NCBI GenBank assembly: GCA_041674745.1
Contig: JBAYVD010000008.1
Location: forward strand, 1-64,000
Source: UBA2040 sp041674745
GTDB taxonomy: Bacteria > Bacteroidota > Bacteroidia > Flavobacteriales_D > Crocinitomicaceae
DNA: 64,000 bases
Direction of reading: 5' to 3'
A program made the translations under genes and the position numbers. This document shows, in pieces, positions 8,408-15,933 of the stretch. Below the pieces are notes generated by a model. It saw only the letters and a list, made by a program, of their open reading frames with translations, was not told the DNA's origin and searched no databases. The number at the start of each line of letters is the position of its first letter. The stretch's first letter is position 1.

Positions 8408-8645
8408 CTTTTTCAATAAAATCTTCGAACTCAAACCAGATTTCGCCTTGGGAAAGAGAAGGGTTCGAAACGCAGTCATTGGCGGGCACCTCGAGGTAGC
8501 CGAAGTGGTGGTAGCGCAGCGAGCCACGCAGGATCACCGACAAGGTCGCTAATGAAAAGTGTAGAAACCTTGTCTTTCCGAAGCGGGAGGTTTTTCTTTT
8601 GCTTCTTTTCTTTTTCCCGGCGAAAAAGAAAAGAAGAACGAGTTA
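8384..8645. repeat. Structured dispersed element, copy 2
   Basis: Second copy of the element at 4304-4566. Its outer stem 8451-8463 / 8567-8579 pairs at 11 of 13 positions, its inner stem 8475-8484 / 8547-8556 at 9 of 10 including one wobble, and its pyrimidine/purine hairpin 8602-8616 / 8622-8636 pairs perfectly over 15 bp. Several differences from copy 1 are compensatory (see findings). Confidence 0.8.
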
Positions 8646-8692
8646 AAACCGCTCGGAAACTAAATCTATGTACCAAATTCCCAAATTCATGT

Positions 8693-8700
8693 TATTTTTG
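8693..8700 (+). promoter_or_regulatory. -7 box for the 759-aa secreted protein
   Basis: TATTTTTG matches TAnnTTTG, 19 bases before the ATG at 8720. Confidence 0.55.
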
Positions 8701-8719
8701 AATCCAGACAAATACACAC

Positions 8720-10999
8720 ATGAAACACATTTTCCTTTTTTTCCTACTCTCCTCCTTTCAACTCGTTGCGCAAGACTACCCTTTACTGTCTTCCGAAGAA
8801 AGAGCCTATCTTTTTCATATTGTAAAGAAAAGTCCCATTTTAGACAACAATCTCGGTCGCTTTTTCGATTACAAAGGACCGGCCGTTACCTATTTGAACG
8901 GAGAAGTTCATTTTGATTCCATTGAAAGCATCATCATCAATCATCCAGAATTGTTGATTATTCGAAGCGAAGAAATAGCGAAATCACCTTTGGGATTGAT
9001 TGCAGAGGCTGCCAATAAAATGGCCATTTGGGAGCTCAACAAGGCCTTATTGGAGCACCGTAAAAAAGACGAAAATCAAAACGAATCCTTCTTAAAGAAA
9101 TACCAAACCTTCGAATCTATTCTCATTGGACATTTGCCCGACGCCGCATTCAAATCAAAAGCCGACAGCATCGTATTGCATCCCAAACTAGACAATGCGT
9201 TCAACCCTAGCTTATCGCTAGACGACAAAAAAGCACTTTTGCAATCGTTTCGCTTCCTGGATCAAGAAGATGGCTTACTCGTGCTAAAAGCAATCAACAT
9301 CGCCACCAATACCTATGTCGAAACCCGTGCGCGCGAAATTTATCTTTCACTGGGAGGGAAAGCCACAACATTTAAAAATGTTTTGATAGCCGCCGGAGAT
9401 GGAAGCAATACCTCTGGCTTGTTGGAAGAGCGCGAAAAAGACGAAAAAGGTCGTTGGAACAAAGGTTTGCCAAAAGCGGTTGGCTTGTTTCCTTATCAAT
9501 TGAGTTTACAAGAGAAAATTACAGAAAAAAGAAAAAAAACAACCAACATCGAGCCGAATCGTGCACCCGTGATGGATTTTTTCACCGTTGGGAACAACCG
9601 AATGACCAACTTGCATTTCGATGTTTGGGGCTACAATGCTGAAAAACAAACGACCGTTGTCATTGAAAAAAATGGACGAGCGTATCGATTGTACGGTTCA
9701 GGGGAAACTCGCTTCTTATCGCCGGACTCTACTTTTGCCGGAAAAGGTACTTACCAAAGTATGATTGACGATTTGCAAAAAGTAAAAATCGCCAACTTGG
9801 AAGAAATGATCTACGGCAAAAAAGGATTTGACTATTGGATTGATTACAACGAAAAGAAAAAGAAAGAAACCGAATTAAAAATTGAAAAATCAGAGAAAAA
9901 GCACAGTGATTTAGGCTATAGTCCGATAAAAACCAGTTCCAAAGTCACCCGAGAGGTCAGAAAACAAAAAAAGAAAAGCAAAGTATTGACGGATTACCAG
10001 CCAAAAACGGATTCCAATAAAAAGACAAAAAAAACCAGTCAAAACGAAATCATCTTTCTCTACGAAAAATACGAAGCTTACAAAGCAAAAATTGCGGAAC
10101 TTAAAAAGCAAAAAGAAGAATCCATGACCTTGCTTTTCTCCTACCAGACAAGATTGGATGGATTCAAAACCAAATTTGGCATGCGTCCCATGACTTTCAC
10201 TGAAAACGACGGATTGTACGTATTCGAAGATTCCACCACTTTTGACATGAATACCCAAGAATTTGTCTTTCCAGCCATCATGGATACTGTTCCTTTTGAA
10301 GTGCGTTTGTTGGCAATTCCCTACGGAAGTCTCTCCGAGGAAGCGGATGAAGTAATGCTCCACATCAATCTAATAGACGCAGCGCCACGCTACAACGCCA
10401 GACTTCAATTGCAATTGAAAGATGTATTTGCCTCCGACGATTACAAATTGGACGGCAACCTACTTTCTAAACAAGACAGTGTCGCTGTACAATTGTTTTT
10501 CGAAGGTTTGCTCGATAAGAAAGTAAATTTTGAAATCGTAGCAAGAGGAAATGGGGTTGGCAAAAAAGTCAACAATCAAATCGTGAAAGCCCAACCGCAA
10601 GAGGAACTATCCGTTTACCCTGGAACGACCGAAAATGAACGTTATAATTTTAAAATGGACAGTTCTTATGCCGATTTGCGATTGTCCGAAGTGTTCATCG
10701 ATTTAGGCAGACAAATTCGCTTGGAAGTCAATTCGTACACAGACCCTGTTGCCTCCAATCTCAACTGCACCGACCCAGAAATTGTAGCACAAATGCAAAA
10801 AAATAATTGGTCCAAAAATCAAGTATTGAGCGCTTTGCGAACTTTGAGCATCTTGCGTAAATTGAAAGACGAAGTAAATGTATTGGCTGGCCAGTACCTT
10901 TCTCGAACCGAGGCTAAAATCGTCATCGACCGCTTCAACAAAGAAATTCAAAAAGCCACCATCAGCATCGGAAAATCCTCTTTAAAGACAAAGATCTAA
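8720..10999 (+). CDS. Large secreted protein of unknown function
   Basis: 759 aa, not recognised. It has an N-terminal signal peptide (MKHIFLFFLLSSFQLVAQ). Residues about 85-290 are mostly helical and charged. A segment around 295-345 (MDFFTVGNNRMTNLHFDVWG..) looks beta-rich, and residues about 375-470 are a very Lys/Glu-rich coiled-coil-like stretch. The C-terminal 300 residues mix beta segments and helices. There is no T9SS tail and no lipobox, so it is probably periplasmic or outer-membrane associated. ATG start supported by the box at 8693-8700. Flanked on both sides by 14-mer repeat clusters; no operon partner. Confidence 0.75.
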   Translation: MKHIFLFFLLSSFQLVAQDYPLLSSEERAYLFHIVKKSPILDNNLGRFFDYKGPAVTYLNGEVHFDSIESIIINHPELLIIRSEEIAKSPLGLIAEAANKMAIWELNKALLEHRKKDENQNESFLKKYQTFESILIGHLPDAAFKSKADSIVLHPKLDNAFNPSLSLDDKKALLQSFRFLDQEDGLLVLKAINIATNTYVETRAREIYLSLGGKATTFKNVLIAAGDGSNTSGLLEEREKDEKGRWNKGLPKAVGLFPYQLSLQEKITEKRKKTTNIEPNRAPVMDFFTVGNNRMTNLHFDVWGYNAEKQTTVVIEKNGRAYRLYGSGETRFLSPDSTFAGKGTYQSMIDDLQKVKIANLEEMIYGKKGFDYWIDYNEKKKKETELKIEKSEKKHSDLGYSPIKTSSKVTREVRKQKKKSKVLTDYQPKTDSNKKTKKTSQNEIIFLYEKYEAYKAKIAELKKQKEESMTLLFSYQTRLDGFKTKFGMRPMTFTENDGLYVFEDSTTFDMNTQEFVFPAIMDTVPFEVRLLAIPYGSLSEEADEVMLHINLIDAAPRYNARLQLQLKDVFASDDYKLDGNLLSKQDSVAVQLFFEGLLDKKVNFEIVARGNGVGKKVNNQIVKAQPQEELSVYPGTTENERYNFKMDSSYADLRLSEVFIDLGRQIRLEVNSYTDPVASNLNCTDPEIVAQMQKNNWSKNQVLSALRTLSILRKLKDEVNVLAGQYLSRTEAKIVIDRFNKEIQKATISIGKSSLKTKI

Positions 11000-11009
11000 C
11001 CCAACCTGC

Positions 11010-11154
11010 GTGAGCCAGTGAACAAAACCAAATCAATGTGAGCCAGCGAACTCCAATTGTGAGCCTGCGAACAATACCAAAAAGAGTGAGCCCGCGAACA
11101 AAATTCATCCTGCGTGAGCCTGCGAACAATACCAAAAAGCGTGAGCCCGCGAAC
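11010..11154 (+). repeat. 14-mer cluster E1 (six copies, 55-bp superperiod in part)
   Basis: Copies of GTGAGCNNGCGAAC start at 11010 (GCGAAC changed to GTGAAC), 11038, 11059, 11086, 11114 and 11141. 11059 to 11114 and 11086 to 11141 are both 55 bp, with alternating CT and CC centres. The spacers (AACAATACCAAAAA-like) are repeated. Confidence 0.85.
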
Positions 11155-11235
11155 CTGAAATCACGGCACACCTCCCCTGCCCCTCATCAAGGAAGGAAAA
11201 CACACAATCTTCCACATCCCCGAAGTGTTAAAAAT

Positions 11236-11366
11236 GTGAGCTTGCGAACTCCAAATTCCCGAAGGGAGACCAATGTGAGCTTGCGAACTTCAAATTCCCG
11301 AAGGGAAACCAATGAGAGCTTGCGAACTCAAAATTCCCGAAGGGAAACCAATGTGAGCTTGCGAAC
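11236..11366 (+). repeat. 14-mer cluster E2, exact 39-bp tandem
   Basis: Copies at 11236, 11275, 11314 (GTGAGC changed to GAGAGC) and 11353 give a strict 39-bp period, all with the TT centre. Each spacer holds TTCCCGAAGGGA, a small hairpin. Confidence 0.88.
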
Positions 11367-11373
11367 TTCAAAT

Positions 11374-11400
11374 GTCAAATCGAGCGAAGCAAGATTTGAC
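11374..11400. repeat. GTCAAATC / GATTTGAC inverted repeat, copy 1
   Basis: Perfect 8-bp arms (11374-11381 and 11393-11400) around an 11-nt loop, directly after the last 14-mer of cluster E2. A near-identical copy is at 13053-13079 and a decayed one at 4689-4716. Confidence 0.7.
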
Positions 11401-11440
11401 TTCAAATTCCAAATACAAAGTCCTAATATCTTGAATCCTA

Positions 11441-12856
11441 TCAAAAAAACTCCTCCTTAAAATTCATCAAATACACCTTCTCCGTCGCCCGCGTCAAAGC
11501 CGTATACAACCAACGGAAATAGCCGCTGTCCAACATTTCCTCCGTCAAATAACCTTGGTCTAGAAACACATTCGCCCACTGTCCACCTTGCGATTTATGA
11601 CAAGTAACGGCATACGCATATTTCACCTGCAAAGCATTAAAGTAAGGATCCTTCAGAATTTTCTCAAAGCGTTTTCGTTTGTTTTTCTCGTCCGCATAAT
11701 CTTCTTGAATAGCAAAAAACAATTTTTTCATATCGTCGCGTGGCAAATTAGGACCATCAACGTCCAACGTGTCCAGGAGAACCAGAATATCTCTTTCCAC
11801 TTCCTGCGGATAATCAACAAATTGAACTGTCACTTCGGCAAAACGAAAACCATACAATTCTTCACGTCGCAAAACCCGTTTCACCACCAACATTTCACCA
11901 TTGGCAATAAACCCGATGGAAGAATCGTCCGATAGCCAGAAATAATTGTTTTTTACTGCCATCAACAAGTCACCCGAGCACAAATCCTCTTCAAAATCAA
12001 AAACCACTGAGCGAATGTGTTGGTTAAAAGCATTGGCGCGTTTATTGGATCGTGTGATGATAATCGTTTCCTCCACGCCTACTTGCGAAAAGGAAGCTTC
12101 AATTCGTTCTTGCGTTTCATCACCTGGCAAGCGGATCAAATCACCTTTTTCCTCCAATTCAAATCGAGGAAATTCATGTTCTTCAGCCGACCGCAATTTC
12201 GTGGCGTTTAATAAAATACTTGAACCTTCCGTCTGTCGCACAACTTGGGTCAAACGGGCTTCGGTCAGCGTACATTTCGGAAAGTGCTGGCGCAAATAAT
12301 CTGCACTTAACGCGGGTGAAAAATCGGATCCTACTGGCGGAAGCTGTCCTTCATCACCGAGTAAAATCAATTTACAGCCTTCCCCTGAAAAGACATATTC
12401 CATTAAATCGTCCAATAAATTTTGACTGCTCACCTGACCATCATTTTCAAGCGAATAGTCGGCAATCATAGACGCTTCGTCCACAATGAACAAGGTGTTT
12501 TTATACAAATTCGGCATCAACGAAACCCGATAGGCTCCATCAGCAGAAACGGCTCTTCGGTAGATCGATTTGTGAATCGTAAGCGCAATTTGATTCGATT
12601 TCGAAGCCAAAACTTTAGCAGCGCGACCTGTTGGAGCCAACAATTTCACTTTGGCTTTTGCCTCTCGCAAGGTCTTCACAAAGGCCCCCAACAAAGTCGT
12701 TTTCCCGGTCCCAGCGTATCCTTTCAATAAAAAAATCGGGTGACTTTCTTTTTTGAAAACAAAATCTGTTATTTTATCCATCAAAACCGCCTGGTCGTCC
12801 GTCGGATCCTGATGAAAATAGTCCAGAAACAAAGTATGAAAGGTCGTTTTATCCAC
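11441..12856 (-). CDS. RecD-like / SF1B ATP-dependent DNA helicase
   Basis: 471 aa beginning with GTG at 12856 (no in-frame ATG fits the N-terminus better). Superfamily 1 motifs in order: Walker A GYAGTGKTTL near residue 46; LLAPTGRAAKVL (Ia); FIVDEASMI (II) near residue 124; LLGDEGQLPPVGSDF (III); VVRQTEGS (IV region); TRSNKRANAFNQ; and C-terminal VTCHKSQGGQW (V) and YTALTRATEKVYL (VI). The 2B/SH3-like insert of RecD2/Dda-type 5'-3' helicases is consistent with the central region. Likely acts in DNA repair or replication-fork processing. No RecB/RecC neighbour, so it is not a RecBCD subunit. A TATCTTTG box lies 18 bases upstream. Confidence 0.87.
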   Translation of the reverse strand: MDKTTFHTLFLDYFHQDPTDDQAVLMDKITDFVFKKESHPIFLLKGYAGTGKTTLLGAFVKTLREAKAKVKLLAPTGRAAKVLASKSNQIALTIHKSIYRRAVSADGAYRVSLMPNLYKNTLFIVDEASMIADYSLENDGQVSSQNLLDDLMEYVFSGEGCKLILLGDEGQLPPVGSDFSPALSADYLRQHFPKCTLTEARLTQVVRQTEGSSILLNATKLRSAEEHEFPRFELEEKGDLIRLPGDETQERIEASFSQVGVEETIIITRSNKRANAFNQHIRSVVFDFEEDLCSGDLLMAVKNNYFWLSDDSSIGFIANGEMLVVKRVLRREELYGFRFAEVTVQFVDYPQEVERDILVLLDTLDVDGPNLPRDDMKKLFFAIQEDYADEKNKRKRFEKILKDPYFNALQVKYAYAVTCHKSQGGQWANVFLDQGYLTEEMLDSGYFRWLYTALTRATEKVYLMNFKEEFF

Positions 12857-12874
12857 AGTAAATCAATTCAAAAC

Positions 12875-12882
12875 CAAAGATA
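12875..12882 (-). promoter_or_regulatory. -7 box for the RecD-like helicase
   Basis: The minus strand reads TATCTTTG, an exact TAnnTTTG match, 18 bases before the GTG start. Confidence 0.6.
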
Positions 12883-12912
12883 ACCGAATTTCCCCCACAA
12901 ACACCATCCAAT

Positions 12913-13045
12913 GTGAGCCCTCTAACAAAAACCAACCAACGTGAGCCCGCGAACTCCAAATGTGAGCTTGCGAACAAAACCCAACCAATATGAGCTTGCG
13001 AACTCCAAATGTGAGCTCGCGAACGCCAAATGTGAGCTTGCGAAC
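12913..13045 (+). repeat. 14-mer cluster F between divergent genes
   Basis: Six copies start at 12913 (degenerate), 12941, 12962, 12990, 13011 and 13032; spacings are 28, 21, 28, 21 and 21 bp, all multiples of seven. The cluster sits between the helicase promoter and the promoter of the gene at 13205. Confidence 0.85.
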
Positions 13046-13052
13046 TTCAAAT

Positions 13053-13079
13053 GTCAAATCGCGCGTAGCAAGATTTGAC
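13053..13079. repeat. GTCAAATC / GATTTGAC inverted repeat, copy 2
   Basis: Perfect 8-bp arms 13053-13060 and 13072-13079 with an 11-nt loop. The position relative to the preceding 14-mer is the same as in copy 1 (eight bases after CGAAC). Confidence 0.7.
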
Positions 13080-13172
13080 TTCAAATTCATAATTCATCCC
13101 AAAAAAAAGCACCTATTGATTAAAAGGTTCAAAAAAACTATTCATTGCCCTTTCACAGAATTTAAAAAATTG

Positions 13173-13180
13173 TAGTTTTG
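13173..13180 (+). promoter_or_regulatory. -7 box for the 13205-17385 operon
   Basis: TAGTTTTG matches TAnnTTTG, 25 bases before the ATG at 13205. It overlaps an upstream TTG at 13178, ruling that codon out as the start. Confidence 0.55.
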
Positions 13181-13204
13181 TCTAGAATTTATAACAAAAG
13201 CAAA

Positions 13205-14092
13205 ATGACGAACAATATTTCCCTTTTATTTAAAAAATATTCAGTACCCGCTTTATTTTTATTGATTGCCATCGGCATGCTCATCATGGGTGTTCAAAGC
13301 AACCAAAACAGTTCGTACATGATCGCTACTATCTTAATGTTTGTAGCCGCCATATTGAGCTTTTTGTACAGTTCCGGTTCGATTTCCACCAAAATTTTAA
13401 CCATGTTAGGTCTGGTTGCGGGTCTTGGCGCATTAGGAACAATGATATTCTCCACAAAATCAGTGGCCGATACAGAAGCCCACAACAACAAATACATTTT
13501 GTGCAAAGCGCAAGCAGAATCGAATTTGAAAGACATTCGTTCCGCTCAAAAAGCTTTTGCTGAAACCAATGGTCGTTATGCGAAAGATTGGGATGAGTTG
13601 ATTGATTTCGTGAAAAATGGTAAAGTTCCTTTCGTGGATGCTGTAGGCGTTGTACCTGGAAGAAGAATCACAGAAGCAGAAAGAGCTTTCTTGTATGGTG
13701 ACAACCGTGCAATTGACGTCAACATGACGGAACTGGAAGCTTTGCGTTTATCGAAAAATCCAAATTGCGATGCCGATTTAAAAGGATTCAAGAGAGATAC
13801 CATCATGGTGAGTTTCATGGATACAAAGTTCAAGACGAAATCATCCATTGAAGCCCGCATGAAAGCTGGTTTAGGAAAATTTGTTGCAGAAGATTTGCCA
13901 ATCATTCCAATGTCGAAGAACGTAAAATGGACGATGGAAGTGAAAGACTCCGTTCAAATGGGAGCTGACTTTTTTCCAGCGATTCACGTTTTTGGTATAT
14001 TGCCATATGCCCGCATAGAAGGTACATCCCCTGAGGAAATCAGCTTTGGAAAATTAACCACCAACGATACAGGCGGATCTTGGGAGGAATAA
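13205..14092 (+). CDS. Membrane-anchored protein of unknown function, first gene of the rsmD-coaD operon
   Basis: 295 aa from ATG 13205. Three closely spaced hydrophobic helices fill residues about 13-90, followed by a soluble, probably periplasmic, domain with LKDIRSAQKAFAETNGRYA near residue 110; that segment loosely resembles the start of pseudopilin-like globular domains. I do not recognise a catalytic motif. Similar small conserved membrane proteins occur in flavobacteria, but no function is known to me. The stop is 3 bases before the next ATG, so it is very likely co-transcribed with the DUF3822 gene, rsmD and coaD. Confidence 0.75.
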   Translation: MTNNISLLFKKYSVPALFLLIAIGMLIMGVQSNQNSSYMIATILMFVAAILSFLYSSGSISTKILTMLGLVAGLGALGTMIFSTKSVADTEAHNNKYILCKAQAESNLKDIRSAQKAFAETNGRYAKDWDELIDFVKNGKVPFVDAVGVVPGRRITEAERAFLYGDNRAIDVNMTELEALRLSKNPNCDADLKGFKRDTIMVSFMDTKFKTKSSIEARMKAGLGKFVAEDLPIIPMSKNVKWTMEVKDSVQMGADFFPAIHVFGILPYARIEGTSPEEISFGKLTTNDTGGSWEE

Positions 14093-14095
14093 ATC

Positions 14096-14860
14096 ATGTC
14101 TAAAAAACAATTGGTTGTTGACATAGACCGCGATTCCGTTCGATTTACTCGATTGATTGGCATAACTGTTGACCAACAATTTCATTTCAATTTCAAAGAC
14201 AAAACAGATTTTGGTTACAAAGACCAATTGGATGTTTTCTTAGCCAAAACGGATTTCCGCACCTTGGATTGGGACGAATACAGTCTCTCTTGGTTTGGTG
14301 AAAAGACAACCTTATTACCCTTTGCCATTTTCAATGAAGTGGATCCTGTGAAAGCATTTCAATTGTCATTCGGAAATTCCGTGGCCGACAACGATATTGA
14401 TTTCAACCGAATTCCAGAATTTACTGGTGTGAACATCTATGAGATTCCGCTTTGGGTAAAATCCTTTTTCGTCGTTCGCTTTCCGCGAATGGTGTTGCAA
14501 CACGAAGGAACGCATTGCATACGAGGATTGATTGGCGGTGGATCGTTTAAGTTGTCTTTACTTGTGAGTTTGCACGAAAATCATTTCTTGTTGATGGCCA
14601 TCAAAGACCAAGAGGTAAAATATTACAATACGTTCGAATACCAAACAGCCGAAGACGTTGTTTACCATACAGCCCATTTGCTGCAACAATACAAGTGGCA
14701 AGACGAAAAAGGGAAATTGTATTTAGTACCTTCCCATCTGATTTCAGAAAATATAGCTGACGGAATTTCAAACTTGATCCATAAATTGCCTCCTTTTCAG
14801 CAATTAAAAATTGAAAGGTCCAATCATCTCATTTCCCAATTTCAAATCTTGTGCGTATAA
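14096..14860 (+). CDS. DUF3822 family protein
   Basis: 254 aa. Sequence and position match DUF3822, a Bacteroidota-restricted family encoded next to rsmD. The fold is expected to be an ASKHA-like (actin/hexokinase) duplication, consistent with the opening VVDIDRDSVRFTRL and the central LSLLVSLHENHFLLMAI, but the nucleotide-binding residues are not clear by eye. Function unknown. Its last 10 bases overlap the GTG start of rsmD, implying translational coupling. Confidence 0.75.
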   Translation: MSKKQLVVDIDRDSVRFTRLIGITVDQQFHFNFKDKTDFGYKDQLDVFLAKTDFRTLDWDEYSLSWFGEKTTLLPFAIFNEVDPVKAFQLSFGNSVADNDIDFNRIPEFTGVNIYEIPLWVKSFFVVRFPRMVLQHEGTHCIRGLIGGGSFKLSLLVSLHENHFLLMAIKDQEVKYYNTFEYQTAEDVVYHTAHLLQQYKWQDEKGKLYLVPSHLISENIADGISNLIHKLPPFQQLKIERSNHLISQFQILCV

Positions 14861-15408
14861 TCCGCGGTAAATTAAAATCACGAAGACTAACAGTCCCTAA
14901 AGGATTTACCTCTCGTCCTACGACCAATTTTTCGAAAGAAGGATTGTTCAATATCATCGACAACCGCATGGATTTGGACGACAAGGTGATCCTTGATTTG
15001 TGCTCCGGAACGGGAAACATTTCGCTGGAATTTGTTTCCGGTGGCGTGAAAAGTGTGGTGGCAGTTGATCAGAATTTCAAATGCGTAAAGTTTTTGCAAA
15101 ACCTAGCCAAAGAGTTGGACATTGAAAATGAATTGACGGTTCTTAAAAGTGAAGTGCTTCAATTTTTGAAACACACCGAAATGAAATTTGATGTGATCTT
15201 CGCTGACCCGCCCTACGATTTAGACATTCATCAAAAAATTGTAGACGCGGTTTTTGAACGAAATTTATTGAACGAAGACGGTTGGTTGATTGTAGAACAC
15301 AGCCGAAACACGGTTTTATTGAACAACCCTGGTTATCAATTCGAACGAAAATATGGGAGTGTTCAGTTCAGTTTTCTGCAAGAAAGTTTACCTTCGCAAG
15401 ACAAATAA
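14851..15408 (+). CDS. rsmD: 16S rRNA (guanine966-N2)-methyltransferase RsmD
   Basis: 185 aa from GTG 14851; the start MRIIRGKLKSRRL is the standard RsmD N-terminus. Rossmann SAM-binding motif VILDLCSGTGNISLEF near residue 45 and catalytic tetrapeptide DPPY (FADPPYDLDIH) near residue 117. The enzyme methylates N2 of G966 of 16S rRNA in the assembled 30S subunit. It overlaps DUF3822 by 10 nt and is followed 8 bases later by coaD, the common rsmD-coaD pair. Confidence 0.95.
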   Translation: MRIIRGKLKSRRLTVPKGFTSRPTTNFSKEGLFNIIDNRMDLDDKVILDLCSGTGNISLEFVSGGVKSVVAVDQNFKCVKFLQNLAKELDIENELTVLKSEVLQFLKHTEMKFDVIFADPPYDLDIHQKIVDAVFERNLLNEDGWLIVEHSRNTVLLNNPGYQFERKYGSVQFSFLQESLPSQDK

Positions 15409-15416
15409 TACGCGGC

Positions 15417-15878
15417 ATGAAAAGAATTGGTTTATTTCCTGGAACATTCGACCCTTTCACCAAAGGTCATGAAACGGTCATCAAAAAAGCCATTCGTTTG
15501 TTCGATGAAATTGTGATTGGAATCGGAATCAACTCGGGCAAGCAACCGTACTTTGAGTTAGATAAGAGAGTGGCACATGTGAAATCCTTGTACCTCAATC
15601 ACCCGAGTATACGTGTAGAAACCTTTCAAATTTTGACGGTTGATTTTGCCAAAGAAATTGGTGCCGAATACATTATTCGTGGATTGCGAGATTCCAAAGA
15701 TTTTGATTACGAAAAACCGATTGCTCACATGAATTACGAAATTAGTGATGGTGTGGAAACGGTCTTCTTTTTAACAGAACAAAAATACGCTGCTATCAAC
15801 TCCACCATCGTGCGCGAAATTCACCGTAACCATGCAGAAATTGGGAAATTTGTTAGTTCTCCTGAATTGCTGAGTTAA
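15417..15878 (+). CDS. coaD: Phosphopantetheine adenylyltransferase
   Basis: 153 aa from the ATG at 15417; the longer open frame upstream overlaps rsmD and is not conserved-looking. The nucleotidyltransferase motif GLFPGTFDPFTKGHETVI with TxGH-type histidine, YIIRGLRDSKDFDYE, and the C-terminal STIVREI are all present. It catalyses ATP + 4'-phosphopantetheine to dephospho-CoA, the penultimate CoA step. Coupled to rsmD. Confidence 0.95.
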   Translation: MKRIGLFPGTFDPFTKGHETVIKKAIRLFDEIVIGIGINSGKQPYFELDKRVAHVKSLYLNHPSIRVETFQILTVDFAKEIGAEYIIRGLRDSKDFDYEKPIAHMNYEISDGVETVFFLTEQKYAAINSTIVREIHRNHAEIGKFVSSPELLS

Positions 15879-15933
15879 CTTGGTACAATATTCGCTTGTA
15901 AAATAGCGTTGTTCAACAGAAGCAAAACCCATT

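Noticed and set aside
4304..8645. Insertion sequence or MITE with terminal inverted repeats
   Set aside because: The inverted segments are internal stems rather than element ends, no target-site duplication is visible, and no transposase is present in the window. A RAYT-type mobilised repeat remains possible but cannot be supported here.
11038..11460. Open frame with repeated VSLRT and SRRETN peptides
   Set aside because: It is simply the translation of the 14-mer arrays and their 39-bp spacers (39 is divisible by three). It has no start context, no family and runs into the helicase gene; similar frames appear over 4005-4329 and 12863-13090.
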